Below are positions 1-7,633 of a DNA stretch of 40,709 nucleotides, in pieces. Positions within the stretch are counted from its first letter, which is position 1, and each line of letters opens with the position of its first letter. Origin of the DNA: an uncultured Planctomycetales bacterium (GTDB lineage: Bacteria > Planctomycetota > Planctomycetia > Isosphaerales > Isosphaeraceae). Below the pieces are notes generated by a model. The model saw only the letters and a program-made list of their open reading frames with translations, ran no database searches and had not been told where the DNA came from. The translations under genes and the position numbers were made by a program. Where the stretch lies: NCBI GenBank assembly GCA_937907525.1, contig CALCIB010000209.1:1-40709 (forward strand), in the 5' to 3' direction.

Positions 1-1
1 C

Positions 2-1162
2 CCCGACGACCGCCAGTCGAGCCACGCCGCGGAGATGGTCGCCTCCCGCCAGAAGTCCGGCGAGAAGCCCCGGACCTTCCGGGACTACCGCGAATTGCTC
101 AAGGACAAGGATCTGGATATCGTCCTGGTCGCCACTCCCGACCACTGGCACGCCCTGGCGATGATCGCCGCGGTGGAGGCCGGCGCGGACGTCTACGTCC
201 AGAAGCCCATCAGCCACGACGTCCTCGAAGGCGAGGCGATGGTCGCCGCCGCCCGCAAGCACGCCAGGGTCGTCCAGGTCGGCACCCAGCGCAAGAGCAC
301 GCCGCACCTGATCCGGGCCAAGAAGGAGGTCGTCGACGCCGGATTGCTCGGGACGATCGGCCACGTCGAGCTTTGTTGCTACTATCATATGAGGAACAAC
401 GGCGACCCGCCGGTCTCCACTCCGCCGGAGACCTTCGACTACGACCTTTGGTCCGGCCCCGCGCCGTTGCGCCCCTTCGACGGCATGCCCCACGTCCGCT
501 GGTGGCGGACGTTCATGGAGTACGGCTCCGGCATCACCGGCGATATGTGCGTTCATATGCTCGACACCGCGCGCTGGATGCTCGGCCTGGGCTGGCCGGA
601 CAAGATCGAATCCAGCGGCGGGATCCTGGTGCAGAAGGGGGGCAAGTCCAACATCTCCGACACCCAGGCGGCGACGTTCCACTACCCCGAGTACGACGTC
701 GTCTGGCAGCACCGCACCTGGGGAACGCCGACCGACGTCGACTACCCCTGGGCGCTTTTCATCTACGGCGAGAAGGGGACGCTGAAGGCCAGCACCATGC
801 GCGCCGACTTCGTCCCCCAGGGCGAGGGGAAGCCGCTGCATTTCGACTGCGTCTTCGAACGCGAGAAATATCCCGAGGACGTGACCGAGCCCGAGATCGA
901 GCTCAACGCCGCGCCCGCCACCCGAGGCCACATGCGGAACTTCCTGGACGCGATCGCCAGCCGCGGCCGGCCGATCGCCGACATCGAGGAGGGCCATATC
1001 TCGACCGCCTCGTGCCTGCTGGCGAACGCCTCCATGCGACTGCGCCGGCCGGTCGTCTACGACCCGTCGAAGCGGATCGTCGTCGGCGACGACGAGGCGA
1101 CCAAGCTCCTGCGCGCCCCCTACCGCGCCCCCTGGACGCACCCCGCCGAAGCCCTGGGCTGA
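2..1162 (+). CDS. Gfo/Idh/MocA family oxidoreductase, 5' end cut by window edge
   Basis: NAD(P)-dependent dehydrogenase of the glucose-fructose oxidoreductase / inositol dehydrogenase family, which usually acts on sugars or sugar derivatives. The reading frame is open back to base 2 and the N-terminal GxGxxG Rossmann motif is missing, so the gene starts outside the window and the ATG at 35 is internal. Visible family marks are the ATPDHWHA strand near base 133, the QKP motif near base 210 (EKP in most relatives), and a C-terminal domain with the GDMCVHMLDTARWMLG segment near base 540, whose Asp and His match the usual catalytic positions. The protein ends a few residues after LGRAPYRAPW-type tail sequence. 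Planctomycetes carry dozens of these genes, many secreted by Tat; the signal region is not visible here. Substrate unknown. Confidence 0.93.
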   Translation, partial: PDDRQSSHAAEMVASRQKSGEKPRTFRDYRELLKDKDLDIVLVATPDHWHALAMIAAVEAGADVYVQKPISHDVLEGEAMVAAARKHARVVQVGTQRKSTPHLIRAKKEVVDAGLLGTIGHVELCCYYHMRNNGDPPVSTPPETFDYDLWSGPAPLRPFDGMPHVRWWRTFMEYGSGITGDMCVHMLDTARWMLGLGWPDKIESSGGILVQKGGKSNISDTQAATFHYPEYDVVWQHRTWGTPTDVDYPWALFIYGEKGTLKASTMRADFVPQGEGKPLHFDCVFEREKYPEDVTEPEIELNAAPATRGHMRNFLDAIASRGRPIADIEEGHISTASCLLANASMRLRRPVVYDPSKRIVVGDDEATKLLRAPYRAPWTHPAEALG

Positions 1163-1283
1163 CACGCCCGCGGCTGGGTTCGTTCGCCGCCGCGAACTTC
1201 GGCGACGTCGATGCAAGTCCTTTTGCTTTCACGAATAATGCTTGAACGCATCGGCTTCGTTCGTCGAAGTCGATATGATGTTT

Positions 1284-1534
1284 CCTGACCGTCACGGTTT
1301 TTGGGGGCTGGACGAGCCTTCCCCCCTCGCGGGGGAAGACAGACCGCGAAGCGGCCGGATGAGGGGGACGACACGCGACAAGCCGTCGGGATTCGCGAAA
1401 GCCCGTTCGGAAAGCCTCTGGCTGCCGACGGCCGTCTTGCTCGTCCTCCCCCTCATCCGGCCCTTCGGGCCACCTTCCCCCGCGAGGGGGGAAGGCCGTT
1501 GGAACCGCCCCCCCCAAAAAACGTTACGGTCAGG
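1284..1534. mobile_element. MITE-like non-coding element with ~90-bp inverted arms and 6-bp direct flanks
   Basis: Two arms of about 90 bases, 1284-1374 and 1441-1534, are imperfect reverse complements. The outer ends are CCTGACCGTCACGG and, reverse complemented, CCTGACCGTAACGT. Each arm continues through a run of G, the small palindrome CCCCCTCGCGGGGG and a GGCCGGATGAGGGGG end. The element is flanked on both sides by ATGTTT (1278-1283 and 1535-1540), which looks like a target site duplication. It encodes no convincing protein. It fills most of the 515-base gap between the first two genes; nothing else was recognised in that gap. Related inverted segments recur at 12249-12466. It would need a transposase in trans. 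Confidence 0.72.
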
Positions 1535-1652
1535 ATGTTTCGACCTTGAACGCGGCGGGAGCAACTCGACCCGAGGACTTGGAGGAGACCTCTCCGAACC
1601 GACCGAATTGCCAAAGACCATCCCAACATCGGTATGGTCCGCGGCGGGTTCG

Positions 1653-1673
1653 CCGGAATTTCAGGAATTCCGG
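1653..1673 (-). terminator. hairpin just after the SDR gene
   Basis: CCGGAATT (1653-1660) pairs with AATTCCGG (1666-1673) around a 5-base loop, four bases beyond the SDR stop codon on the minus strand. There is no T-run after it, so it may be a weak or Rho-assisted terminator or an RNA 3'-end stabiliser. Confidence 0.4.
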
Positions 1674-1677
1674 AAGG

Positions 1678-2529
1678 TCAACCGGAATTCGGCCTCCGCC
1701 CGGTCAGCACGGGCGAATCGGGATACTGGCGCAGAAGCCAGCGCGACAGGCCCCAGTCGACGAGGCCGGGGAGGAAGCGGTTGACCAGCACGAGCGACCG
1801 CCCCCTGGCGGTCAGAGTGATCTCGCGCTTCTTCTTCTCCACGGCCCGAAGCGCCGCCGCCGCGACGGCCTCCGGACGCGCCGTCCGCCAGGAGGCGACC
1901 GACACCCTGGCGGTGTCCACGAGCGCGTTCTCGCCGAAGGGGGTCGCGGAGAAGCCGGGGTTCACCTGAAGGACGTGGACCCCGAACCGCCGCCACTCGA
2001 TCCGAAGCGCCTCCACGAAACCCGAGACCGCGAACTTGCTGGCGCAGTACTCGACCCGGCCGGGAATCCCCCGGCGGGCGTTGATCGAGCCCATCGCCAG
2101 CATGACCGGATCGATCCCCTCGCGTAATAGCGGCAGGGCGGCGCGGCTGACCTCGGCCATGGCGAAAAAGTTGATCTCGAAGACCCGGCGAAGCACCCAG
2201 GGGGCGTGGGTGTCGAACTGCCCGGTCGCGCCGACGCCCGCGTTGTTGACCAGAAGCTCAAGCGCGCCGAGCCGCTCGCGGGCGATCTTGAAGAGGCGGT
2301 CGCGATCGGCCGGGACGGTCAAGTCGGCCGGGACGACGATCACCCGCCCCGGGTCGGCGCCGTCGCGGAGGAGCGCCGCGGCGACCTCCCCGAGCCTCGC
2401 CTCCGAGCGACCCGTCAGCACCACCCGCGCGCCCCGGCGGACCAGGGCCTCGGCGATCGCCCGTCCCAACCCCGACGACGCGCCGGTGACGAGCGCCCTC
2501 GCGTCTTTCCAGTCTCGGCGCCAGGCCAT
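1678..2529 (-). CDS. SDR family NAD(P)-dependent oxidoreductase
   Basis: Classical short-chain dehydrogenase/reductase of 283 aa, a cytoplasmic enzyme that oxidises or reduces an alcohol/carbonyl with NAD(P). The cofactor motif TGASSGLG lies at residues 15-22, NNAG at 95-98, and the full catalytic tetrad is present: N120, S148, Y161 and K165 (YCASK). The basic residue after the second strand (TGRSEARL, R41) suggests NADP preference, which is inference. The C-terminal 60 residues are basic and hydrophobic (LVLVNRFLPGLVDWGLSRWLL), as in SDRs that sit on membranes, for example the 3-ketodihydrosphingosine reductase or DltE-like subgroup. The ATG at 2529 is used; no strong ribosome binding site is visible. 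The gene stands alone, with the MITE-like element downstream. Substrate unknown. Confidence 0.93.
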   Translation of the reverse strand: MAWRRDWKDARALVTGASSGLGRAIAEALVRRGARVVLTGRSEARLGEVAAALLRDGADPGRVIVVPADLTVPADRDRLFKIARERLGALELLVNNAGVGATGQFDTHAPWVLRRVFEINFFAMAEVSRAALPLLREGIDPVMLAMGSINARRGIPGRVEYCASKFAVSGFVEALRIEWRRFGVHVLQVNPGFSATPFGENALVDTARVSVASWRTARPEAVAAAALRAVEKKKREITLTARGRSLVLVNRFLPGLVDWGLSRWLLRQYPDSPVLTGRRPNSG

Positions 2530-2578
2530 GAACGCGCCCCGATGGTGTCGAGCCGCCGGAACTCGCGACGGCCCCGGC

Positions 2579-2968
2579 TTATTTCACGGTCGAGCCGACC
2601 GCGCCGTCGATCTGGGTGAAGGCGGGGACGTCCTCGGGATTGGAGCTGCGCCAGCCGATCCGGGAGGGCCGGCGCTCGGGCTTGCTGACGACGACCTTGG
2701 ACCTCCCCCGGCCGTCGTCGATGACCGTCGAACGCTGGCCGACGGTCGCGCCCCCCTCGACCTGGACCGGGACGTCGCAGATCGGGCCGACGGCCACCTC
2801 GCTGGACCTGATCGCCCCGACCGTCGGCGGACATGGCATGCCGGCGGCGCTGGGACCGTAATAATAGTAGTGCTGATGGCAGCCCGGACCGCAAAGGCAA
2901 ATGCCGCCGAGAAGCAGCGCGGCGAGCGCCCCGCGTCCGTCCCGGCTCCTCGCGCGGACCTTCGTCAT
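2579..2968 (-). CDS. small secreted or lipid-anchored protein, function unknown
   Basis: A protein of 129 aa. The start at 2968 is chosen over an upstream in-frame ATG at 3103 because GGAGGAG lies five bases before it and because a signal peptide begins there (MTKVRARSR, then ALAALLLGGICLCGPGC). The hydrophobic stretch ends in cysteines, which suggests a lipoprotein, although the lipobox (GPGC) is not canonical. After it come HQHYYYYGPSAAG and a segment with CPP and VGPICDVPVQVEGG, then a basic tail with SKPERRPSRIGWRSS. I do not recognise the family. It is 49 bases upstream of the SDR gene on the same strand, so the two may be co-transcribed. It is probably an exported planctomycete-specific protein. 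Confidence 0.7.
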   Translation of the reverse strand: MTKVRARSRDGRGALAALLLGGICLCGPGCHQHYYYYGPSAAGMPCPPTVGAIRSSEVAVGPICDVPVQVEGGATVGQRSTVIDDGRGRSKVVVSKPERRPSRIGWRSSNPEDVPAFTQIDGAVGSTVK

Positions 2969-3159
2969 GTCGTCTCCTCCATCGTCCGAATCCATCCGGA
3001 AGACCGCGCGAATCGTGGATGCGAGCGCAAGGACGGGCCCAAAGCCGAAATCCCGTCGGCCCAGGTCGCGCCGGACTTTAACCCATCCCCATGAACCGGC
3101 CAACCCCGTTTCCCCGCCCGCGTCGCGCCCTGAAACGACGAATCGCCGCCGCCGCCCGC

Positions 3160-3187
3160 TTGACAGCCGACCCCTCGGTCTTCTAAT
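3160..3187 (+). promoter_or_regulatory. sigma-70-like promoter of the first DUF1559 gene
   Basis: TTGACA at 3160-3165, a 16-base spacer, then TCTAAT at 3182-3187. Transcription would start near 3194, leaving a leader of about 118 bases before the ATG at 3312. Confidence 0.6.
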
Positions 3188-3201
3188 CTACTCGCGACAG
3201 T

Positions 3202-3220
3202 ATTGAGATTGCGTCTCAAT
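3202..3220. promoter_or_regulatory. palindromic operator candidate, Fur-box-like
   Basis: ATTGAGA (3202-3208), five bases, then TCTCAAT (3214-3220): a perfect 7-5-7 palindrome of 19 bases starting about eight bases after the predicted transcription start. Its length and TTGAGA/TCTCAA half-sites resemble variants of the 19-bp iron box bound by Fur proteins, but the central bases do not fit the classical consensus. A repressor bound here could block elongation from the promoter at 3160-3187. The identity of the regulator is inference. Confidence 0.45.
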
Positions 3221-3311
3221 CCCAAACAATCCGACGACCTCGAATCACCGCCTCGCGACGAGACGGGGGCGGGGCCGCCGCGACTTCACCCCGACGTTTG
3301 AGAAACCGACC

Positions 3312-4352
3312 ATGGCGCGACGTAGATTCCGGCCCGCGTTCACGTTGATCGAGCTTTTGGTGGTCATCGCGATCATCGCGGTGTTGATCGCGCTCTTGCT
3401 CCCCGCGGTGCAAGCGGCGCGCGAGGTGGCGCGGCGAGCGCGATGCGTCAACAACCTGAAGCAGATCGGGTTGGCGATGCACAACTACGCCTCGGTCTAT
3501 TCCGAGGCCCTGCCGATGTCCGGCCACCCCTGGAAAAGCGGCTATCCCCAGGACCATTCGCCGCTGGCGCGGTTGCTGCCGTACATGGAGCAGGGGAACC
3601 TGTACTCGGCCGTCAATTTCGACGTTTACATGGGACACCCCGGCCAGGTCGCGCTGCCGGCCGAACTTCTGACGGTCGCCCGCGCGCAGATCGGGTTTTT
3701 CCTCTGCCCCAGCGACGCGGCGACGCCGGTCCACGACGTGGCGGGGCCGGGGGGGACGGTGACCGCCTACGCCGCGGCGAGCTACGCCATGAACCAGGGC
3801 GACGGCCGCGACGGGGTCTTCCATCCCGGCAACGGCGAGGCGTCCAACGGCCTATGCTGGGTCGGCGGGGTGGTGCGGCTGGCCGCGATCGTCGATGGGA
3901 CCAGCAACACCCTGGCGTTCGCCGAGTCGCTGATCGGCCCCGGATCGGACCCCGGCTCCACGACGGCGGAGCCGGCCCAGGATCCGGGGCTTTATCGCGC
4001 CAAGCTCTCCTCCTGGACGATCGCGACCGTCGATTCGGTCGACGCCGGGGGATTCCAGGCGGCGGCCGGCCTGCTCGCCAGTTGGGACGGCGGCCGTCAG
4101 AACGTCTGGCTGCGCAGCTCCGTCCCCGACGGCCCGATCCTGAACGGCCGGTTCGTCCCCAACTTCGACGCGCCCGACTTGATGTTCAAGTCGGCCAAGG
4201 CGACCGCCGCCCGCAGTCGGCACCCAGGCGGCGTCAACGTCTGCATGGCCGACGGCTCCGTCCGCTTCGTCAAGGACTCCGTCTCCCGCCCCGCCTGGTG
4301 GGGTCTCTGGACCCGCGCCGGCGGCGAGGTCCTTAGCGCCGACGCCTATTGA
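3312..4352 (+). CDS. DUF1559 domain-containing protein (prepilin-like N-terminus)
   Basis: A 346-aa member of the large planctomycete DUF1559 family. The N-terminus RPAFTLIELLVVIAII is a type IV pilin / type II pseudopilin methylation motif followed by one membrane helix, so it is probably processed by a prepilin peptidase and displayed in the envelope. The family landmarks are all present: CVNNLKQIGLAMHNYASVY near residue 45, the LCPSDAA segment near 135, DGTSNTLAFAESL near 195, and the C-terminal pattern HPGGVNVCMADGSVRFVKDSV ending WWGLWTRAGGEVLSADAY. The molecular role of the family is not known; genomes often carry dozens. It has its own promoter and a palindromic site (3160-3220), and a hairpin follows the stop codon, so it appears monocistronic. 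Confidence 0.96.
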   Translation: MARRRFRPAFTLIELLVVIAIIAVLIALLLPAVQAAREVARRARCVNNLKQIGLAMHNYASVYSEALPMSGHPWKSGYPQDHSPLARLLPYMEQGNLYSAVNFDVYMGHPGQVALPAELLTVARAQIGFFLCPSDAATPVHDVAGPGGTVTAYAAASYAMNQGDGRDGVFHPGNGEASNGLCWVGGVVRLAAIVDGTSNTLAFAESLIGPGSDPGSTTAEPAQDPGLYRAKLSSWTIATVDSVDAGGFQAAAGLLASWDGGRQNVWLRSSVPDGPILNGRFVPNFDAPDLMFKSAKATAARSRHPGGVNVCMADGSVRFVKDSVSRPAWWGLWTRAGGEVLSADAY

Positions 4353-4384
4353 CGCCCGTCCCCCGAAATCCGCGACGACGGGCG
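4353..4384 (+). terminator. hairpin after the first DUF1559 gene
   Basis: CGCCCGTC (4353-4360) pairs with GACGGGCG (4377-4384) around a 16-base loop, directly after the stop codon. The following bases are ATAAAC rather than a T-run, so intrinsic termination would be weak. Confidence 0.45.
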
Positions 4385-4507
4385 ATAAACATGATGCACC
4401 CACTGGACAAGGGATGGGATCAGGCGATATAGGAATCGTGAACTCGTCGTTCGTCGGGCCGGCGGAGCGGTCGACGGTCGGCGGCGCGACCCTGGGCGAG
4501 CCGGACG

Positions 4508-5947
4508 ATGAAGATCCATTTCTCGTGCTCCTTCTGCGGCAAGGACTATTCGGTCGATGCCGCGCTGGCGGGCCGGAAGGGGCGCTGCAAGGACTGCGGC
4601 AACACGATGCGGATCCCAGGGGGGGGCGAGACGTCATCAGCCGCGGCGTCGCCCGCCCCCGCCGCTCCGAAGCCGCGCCCCGCGTCGACGGCGCCGAGGC
4701 CCGCGTCGGCCGGATCGAAGCCGAAGCCGGCTCCGGTCCCCGCCCCGCCGCCCGCCGACGACGTGGACGACCCTTACGGGCTTGAGGATGCGTCGTCCAC
4801 GTCGCCGATGACGATCCGACCGGACATGCTGGCCGACGACGGCGGCGACGCGCCGTTGCCTCGCGTCGGCGCGACGAAGCCGGCGGCGGGGAAGCAGACG
4901 AAAAGGAAGCGAGGAGTCGACGAGGGCCCCTGGGGCCTGCCGATCCGTCAGGCGGCGATCGGCCTGATGGGGTTCGTGCTGATCCTCGGCCGCGCGATGC
5001 GGGCCGTCCATCGGGCGCATCAGGAGCAGGCGGTCGGGTCGTACATCCAGACCGGGATGTTGGTTTTGACGCTGCTGGCCGCGGCGCTTTCGCTGGTCAG
5101 CGTCGTCGGGGCGATCGTCAGCTTCGCGCGCGGCAATCGCTCGGCGTTCCGTGGGGAGAGCACCGGAGGCCAGGTCGGCTGGGGATTGACCGTGCTGGCC
5201 TCCCTGGCGGTGGCCTACCTCTACCTGGGAGGCTCCCTGGGCTCCTTGACCGGCGGCCGGCTGGGGACGCTCGACGCCAGGCTCTCGGATCGGGAAGTGG
5301 TGCCGATGATGGTCTACGAGGACATGGTCCGAGGGGCCGTCGGATATCACAAGCGGTTGGCCGAGGCCCTGGAGGGGCTTGGAAATCCCGACGCCGGGCC
5401 GGGCCTCCACGCCTTCTTCGATTTCGCCTGGATCGAAGGCGACGCGCGATCGCTGGACATGCGCGGACGAAGCACCCCGTTGCCGACCCGCGATCAGGTC
5501 CGCAAGTTGTTCGACCAGTTCGGCGGACCTTACCGAGAGGCGGTCGTCCGCTCCGCCGCCGCCGCGACCGCCGCCATGGCCCGCATGACCGCGCCGGCGG
5601 ACTCGCCGCCGGGCAAGGCGATGCGGGAACTCGTCGACAACGCGACGACGTACCGGGACGAATACCTCGCCGCCTTCCCCGAGGGCTCGACCGACCCGAC
5701 CGGCTGGTATTTCGCCGTCTTCAGCAAGGACGCCGGCTCCGGCGCGCCTCCGATCCCCGCCGGCGCCGCCCTCGTCCACGAGCCTCCCGCGCCCGCTCCC
5801 ACGCCCGCTCCCGCCGCCTCCGCGCCGCCCTCGAATCAGCCGCCGCCGTCCTTCGTCCCCGCGCCGGCCGCGCCGAACTCCGGCGCGCTGCCGCCGGAGA
5901 TGCAACAAGAGTTGGAACGGTTCCAGCGGGAATCGGGGAATCCTTGA
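4508..5947 (+). CDS. zinc-ribbon membrane protein, function unknown
   Basis: A 479-aa protein beginning with a short zinc ribbon: C7xxC10 and C27xxC30 (CSFCGKDYSV and CKDCGN), the kind found at the N-terminus of many planctomycete membrane proteins. A Pro/Ala-rich linker with repeated KP/AP motifs covers about residues 40-135. Three hydrophobic helices follow, near 146-162, 180-205 and 222-245. A soluble domain of about 180 residues comes next, containing YEDMVRGAVGYHKRLAEALE and an FDQFGGPYREAVVRSAAAAT helix. The tail from about 425 is Pro-rich and low complexity. No catalytic motif is seen. It may be an envelope scaffold or sensor, but that is inference. It stands between the DUF1559 gene and a small gene 45 bases downstream. 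Confidence 0.88.
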   Translation: MKIHFSCSFCGKDYSVDAALAGRKGRCKDCGNTMRIPGGGETSSAAASPAPAAPKPRPASTAPRPASAGSKPKPAPVPAPPPADDVDDPYGLEDASSTSPMTIRPDMLADDGGDAPLPRVGATKPAAGKQTKRKRGVDEGPWGLPIRQAAIGLMGFVLILGRAMRAVHRAHQEQAVGSYIQTGMLVLTLLAAALSLVSVVGAIVSFARGNRSAFRGESTGGQVGWGLTVLASLAVAYLYLGGSLGSLTGGRLGTLDARLSDREVVPMMVYEDMVRGAVGYHKRLAEALEGLGNPDAGPGLHAFFDFAWIEGDARSLDMRGRSTPLPTRDQVRKLFDQFGGPYREAVVRSAAAATAAMARMTAPADSPPGKAMRELVDNATTYRDEYLAAFPEGSTDPTGWYFAVFSKDAGSGAPPIPAGAALVHEPPAPAPTPAPAASAPPSNQPPPSFVPAPAAPNSGALPPEMQQELERFQRESGNP

Positions 5948-5992
5948 CCCGACGACGCCGGGGCGTACACTCGTCAAGGAGGAGGTGCCGCC

Positions 5993-6205
5993 ATGGACTC
6001 GCTCAATCCGGATCGTCAAGCCGCGGCGAAGCTCGTGGAACTGATCCAGGAGGCCATCGACTCCGGTCCCCCCATCTTGGTCGATGACGCTTTCTGGGAA
6101 GAGAAAAAGCGACGGCTCATCGAATGGCATCGGGCGAACGCCTCCATCACCACGCCTTATCGAGCAACTCCGCCAGCAACTCGGGCGTACAGGGGCGGGG
6201 GTTGA
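5993..6205 (+). CDS. small hypothetical protein, antitoxin-like size
   Basis: A 70-aa frame with a strong ribosome binding site, GGAGGAGG, about six bases before the ATG. The first 50 residues form a plausible acidic helical protein (MDSLNPDRQAAAKLVELIQE, then DDAFWEEKKRRLIEWHRANA), reminiscent of small antitoxins or regulatory partners. The last 20 residues (ITTPYRATPPATRAYRGGG) are low quality and lie over the 3' end of the convergent alcohol dehydrogenase gene, a 59-base overlap. This suggests the original 3' end was lost and the frame now runs into its neighbour. No toxin gene is adjacent. Function unknown. Confidence 0.5.
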   Translation: MDSLNPDRQAAAKLVELIQEAIDSGPPILVDDAFWEEKKRRLIEWHRANASITTPYRATPPATRAYRGGG

Positions 6206-7193
6206 CCGCCAGCGCCGGATCGAGACAGGCGGCGCGGGCGTAGTCGGCGAGGCGGTCGCGGGAGGGGCCGGGGACGTCGCGGAGCTTGCGGGGCAGGGGG
6301 GAGGTGGCGCGGAGCAACTCCACCAGGGTGATGAGATGGCCGGGGCCGTCGCCGGCCCTGCCCAGGCCCATTCGCGAGGCCAACTCCGCCATCCGAGGCT
6401 CGCACTCGGGGCGGTTGAACCGCAGGGCGTGGGGGAGCAAGAGCGCCGCGATCGTCGCGTGGCGGCCGGGGGCGTCGACCTCGATGGCGCGGGCCAGGGC
6501 GTCGGCGACTCCCAGCCCCTTGTTGGCCGCGGTCCCCGCCAGGAGCGAGCCGACGGCCATCGCCGAGCGCGCGTCCAGATCCGAGCCGTCCTGGACGGCG
6601 GCCTCCAGGCCGCGGAAGACGTAGCGCATCCCCTCCACGGCGGCGGCGTCGGCGAACGGCTGGAAGCCCAGGGCCAGGAAGCTTTCGATGCAATGCCCAA
6701 GGGCGTCCAGGCCGGTCGCGGCGGTGAGGTCGGGGGGGAGCGAGCGGTCCAAGGCCGGATCGCGAAGCACCAGCGAACAGGCGCCCGCGATCATCTCCAC
6801 GCCCGGCCCGGCCGTCGTGGGGACCGCGACCGACGGAGGATTCCCCACCGCCTCGCGAACCGTCCTTGCCGCGGCGATCGTCGAGCCGCCCCCCAGCGCG
6901 ACCAGGCCGTCGCGGCCGTCCCGGCGGTAGCGGGTCTCGGCGTCGACCTCGTCGCCGCGGACCCAGACCGTCGCGTCGGCGAGCGTCGCGCGAACGGGTT
7001 CGACCAACCCGGCCGCGACGACGCCGGGGCCCGTCGCGATCATCGGCCGCGACACGCCAAGCGCCGCCAGCGCCGACGGCAACTCGGCGACGGCGCCGAC
7101 GCCCAGGCGAACCGGGGTGGGCGCGACCGCCAGCGCGGTCGTCCCCGGCGGGGGGGCGAGGCGACTCGCCGACGAAAACAACGGGCCGATCAC
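6147..7193 (-). CDS. iron-type alcohol dehydrogenase family protein with altered metal site
   Basis: A 348-aa protein of the iron-containing alcohol dehydrogenase / dehydroquinate synthase-like fold, shorter than the usual ~380 aa. The nucleotide-binding GGGST is at 101-105, PTTAGPGVE at 125-133, and the metal-ligand segment GLDALGHCIES gives D163 and H167. In the next helix the family normally has HxxxH (LVHGMAH in FucO); here the aligned residues are D231 and R235 (GVADALARAIE). The last ligand, H245 (GRHATIAALLLPH), is kept. The Asp and Lys that normally follow GGGS (GGGSxxDxAK) are Ala and Arg. It therefore may bind a different metal, or none. It is the last gene of the leftward rnc operon, 21 bases after the TPR gene. 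Substrate unknown. Confidence 0.88.
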   Translation of the reverse strand: MIGPLFSSASRLAPPPGTTALAVAPTPVRLGVGAVAELPSALAALGVSRPMIATGPGVVAAGLVEPVRATLADATVWVRGDEVDAETRYRRDGRDGLVALGGGSTIAAARTVREAVGNPPSVAVPTTAGPGVEMIAGACSLVLRDPALDRSLPPDLTAATGLDALGHCIESFLALGFQPFADAAAVEGMRYVFRGLEAAVQDGSDLDARSAMAVGSLLAGTAANKGLGVADALARAIEVDAPGRHATIAALLLPHALRFNRPECEPRMAELASRMGLGRAGDGPGHLITLVELLRATSPLPRKLRDVPGPSRDRLADYARAACLDPALAVNPRPCTPELLAELLDKAW

Positions 7194-7214
7194 GCCGCCA
7201 TCCTCCCGCGACGG

Positions 7215-7538
7215 TCAGTCGAACGAGTCGAGAATCCCTTGCATCTCGGCGGCGGCATGGCCGTCCCCCTTCGCCCTCGCCTTGACGATCCCGGCGCGGA
7301 GCCATCGGGACGCCTCGGCGAACTCCTCGGTTTCGGCGTAGGACTGGCCGAGCTGGAGATACGACGCGATCTCCTCGTCGGGCCGATCCGCCAGCAAGGC
7401 CAAAAGCCGCTCCCGGCCTTCCGCCACGTCCCCCTCGCGGAGACACTGCAACGCCACCCCGTAGCGCAGAAACGGGTCGTCGGGGTCGGCGCGCAGGCTC
7501 TCCTCCAGCTTCAAGCGTCTCGGCGACTTCTCGGCCAT
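7215..7538 (-). CDS. small TPR protein
   Basis: A 107-aa soluble protein of paired helices. Tetratricopeptide-like signatures are visible: DDPFLRYGVALQCLREGDVAEGR at about 20-42 and ASYLQLGQSYAETEEFAEASRWL at about 58-80. It is probably a scaffold for protein-protein contact. The ATG at 7538 is chosen because the frame upstream is a shadow of the membrane protein gene. It lies 95 bases after the membrane protein gene and 21 bases before the alcohol dehydrogenase gene, consistent with one transcript. Specific partner unknown. Confidence 0.85.
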   Translation of the reverse strand: MAEKSPRRLKLEESLRADPDDPFLRYGVALQCLREGDVAEGRERLLALLADRPDEEIASYLQLGQSYAETEEFAEASRWLRAGIVKARAKGDGHAAAEMQGILDSFD

Positions 7539-7633
7539 GCGTCGCGACTCCCGGACAAGGTTGAGGCCGTCGTCTATTTTGACGTCTTCACGCGGGTACG
7601 GGCAGGCCCCGTCTTCAAATTCCGCCGGGGCGG

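Noticed and set aside
4637..6700. A 687-codon open frame on the minus strand
   Set aside because: It is antisense to the zinc-ribbon membrane protein gene and has an Arg/Pro/Gly-rich translation without motifs; a GC-rich shadow frame.
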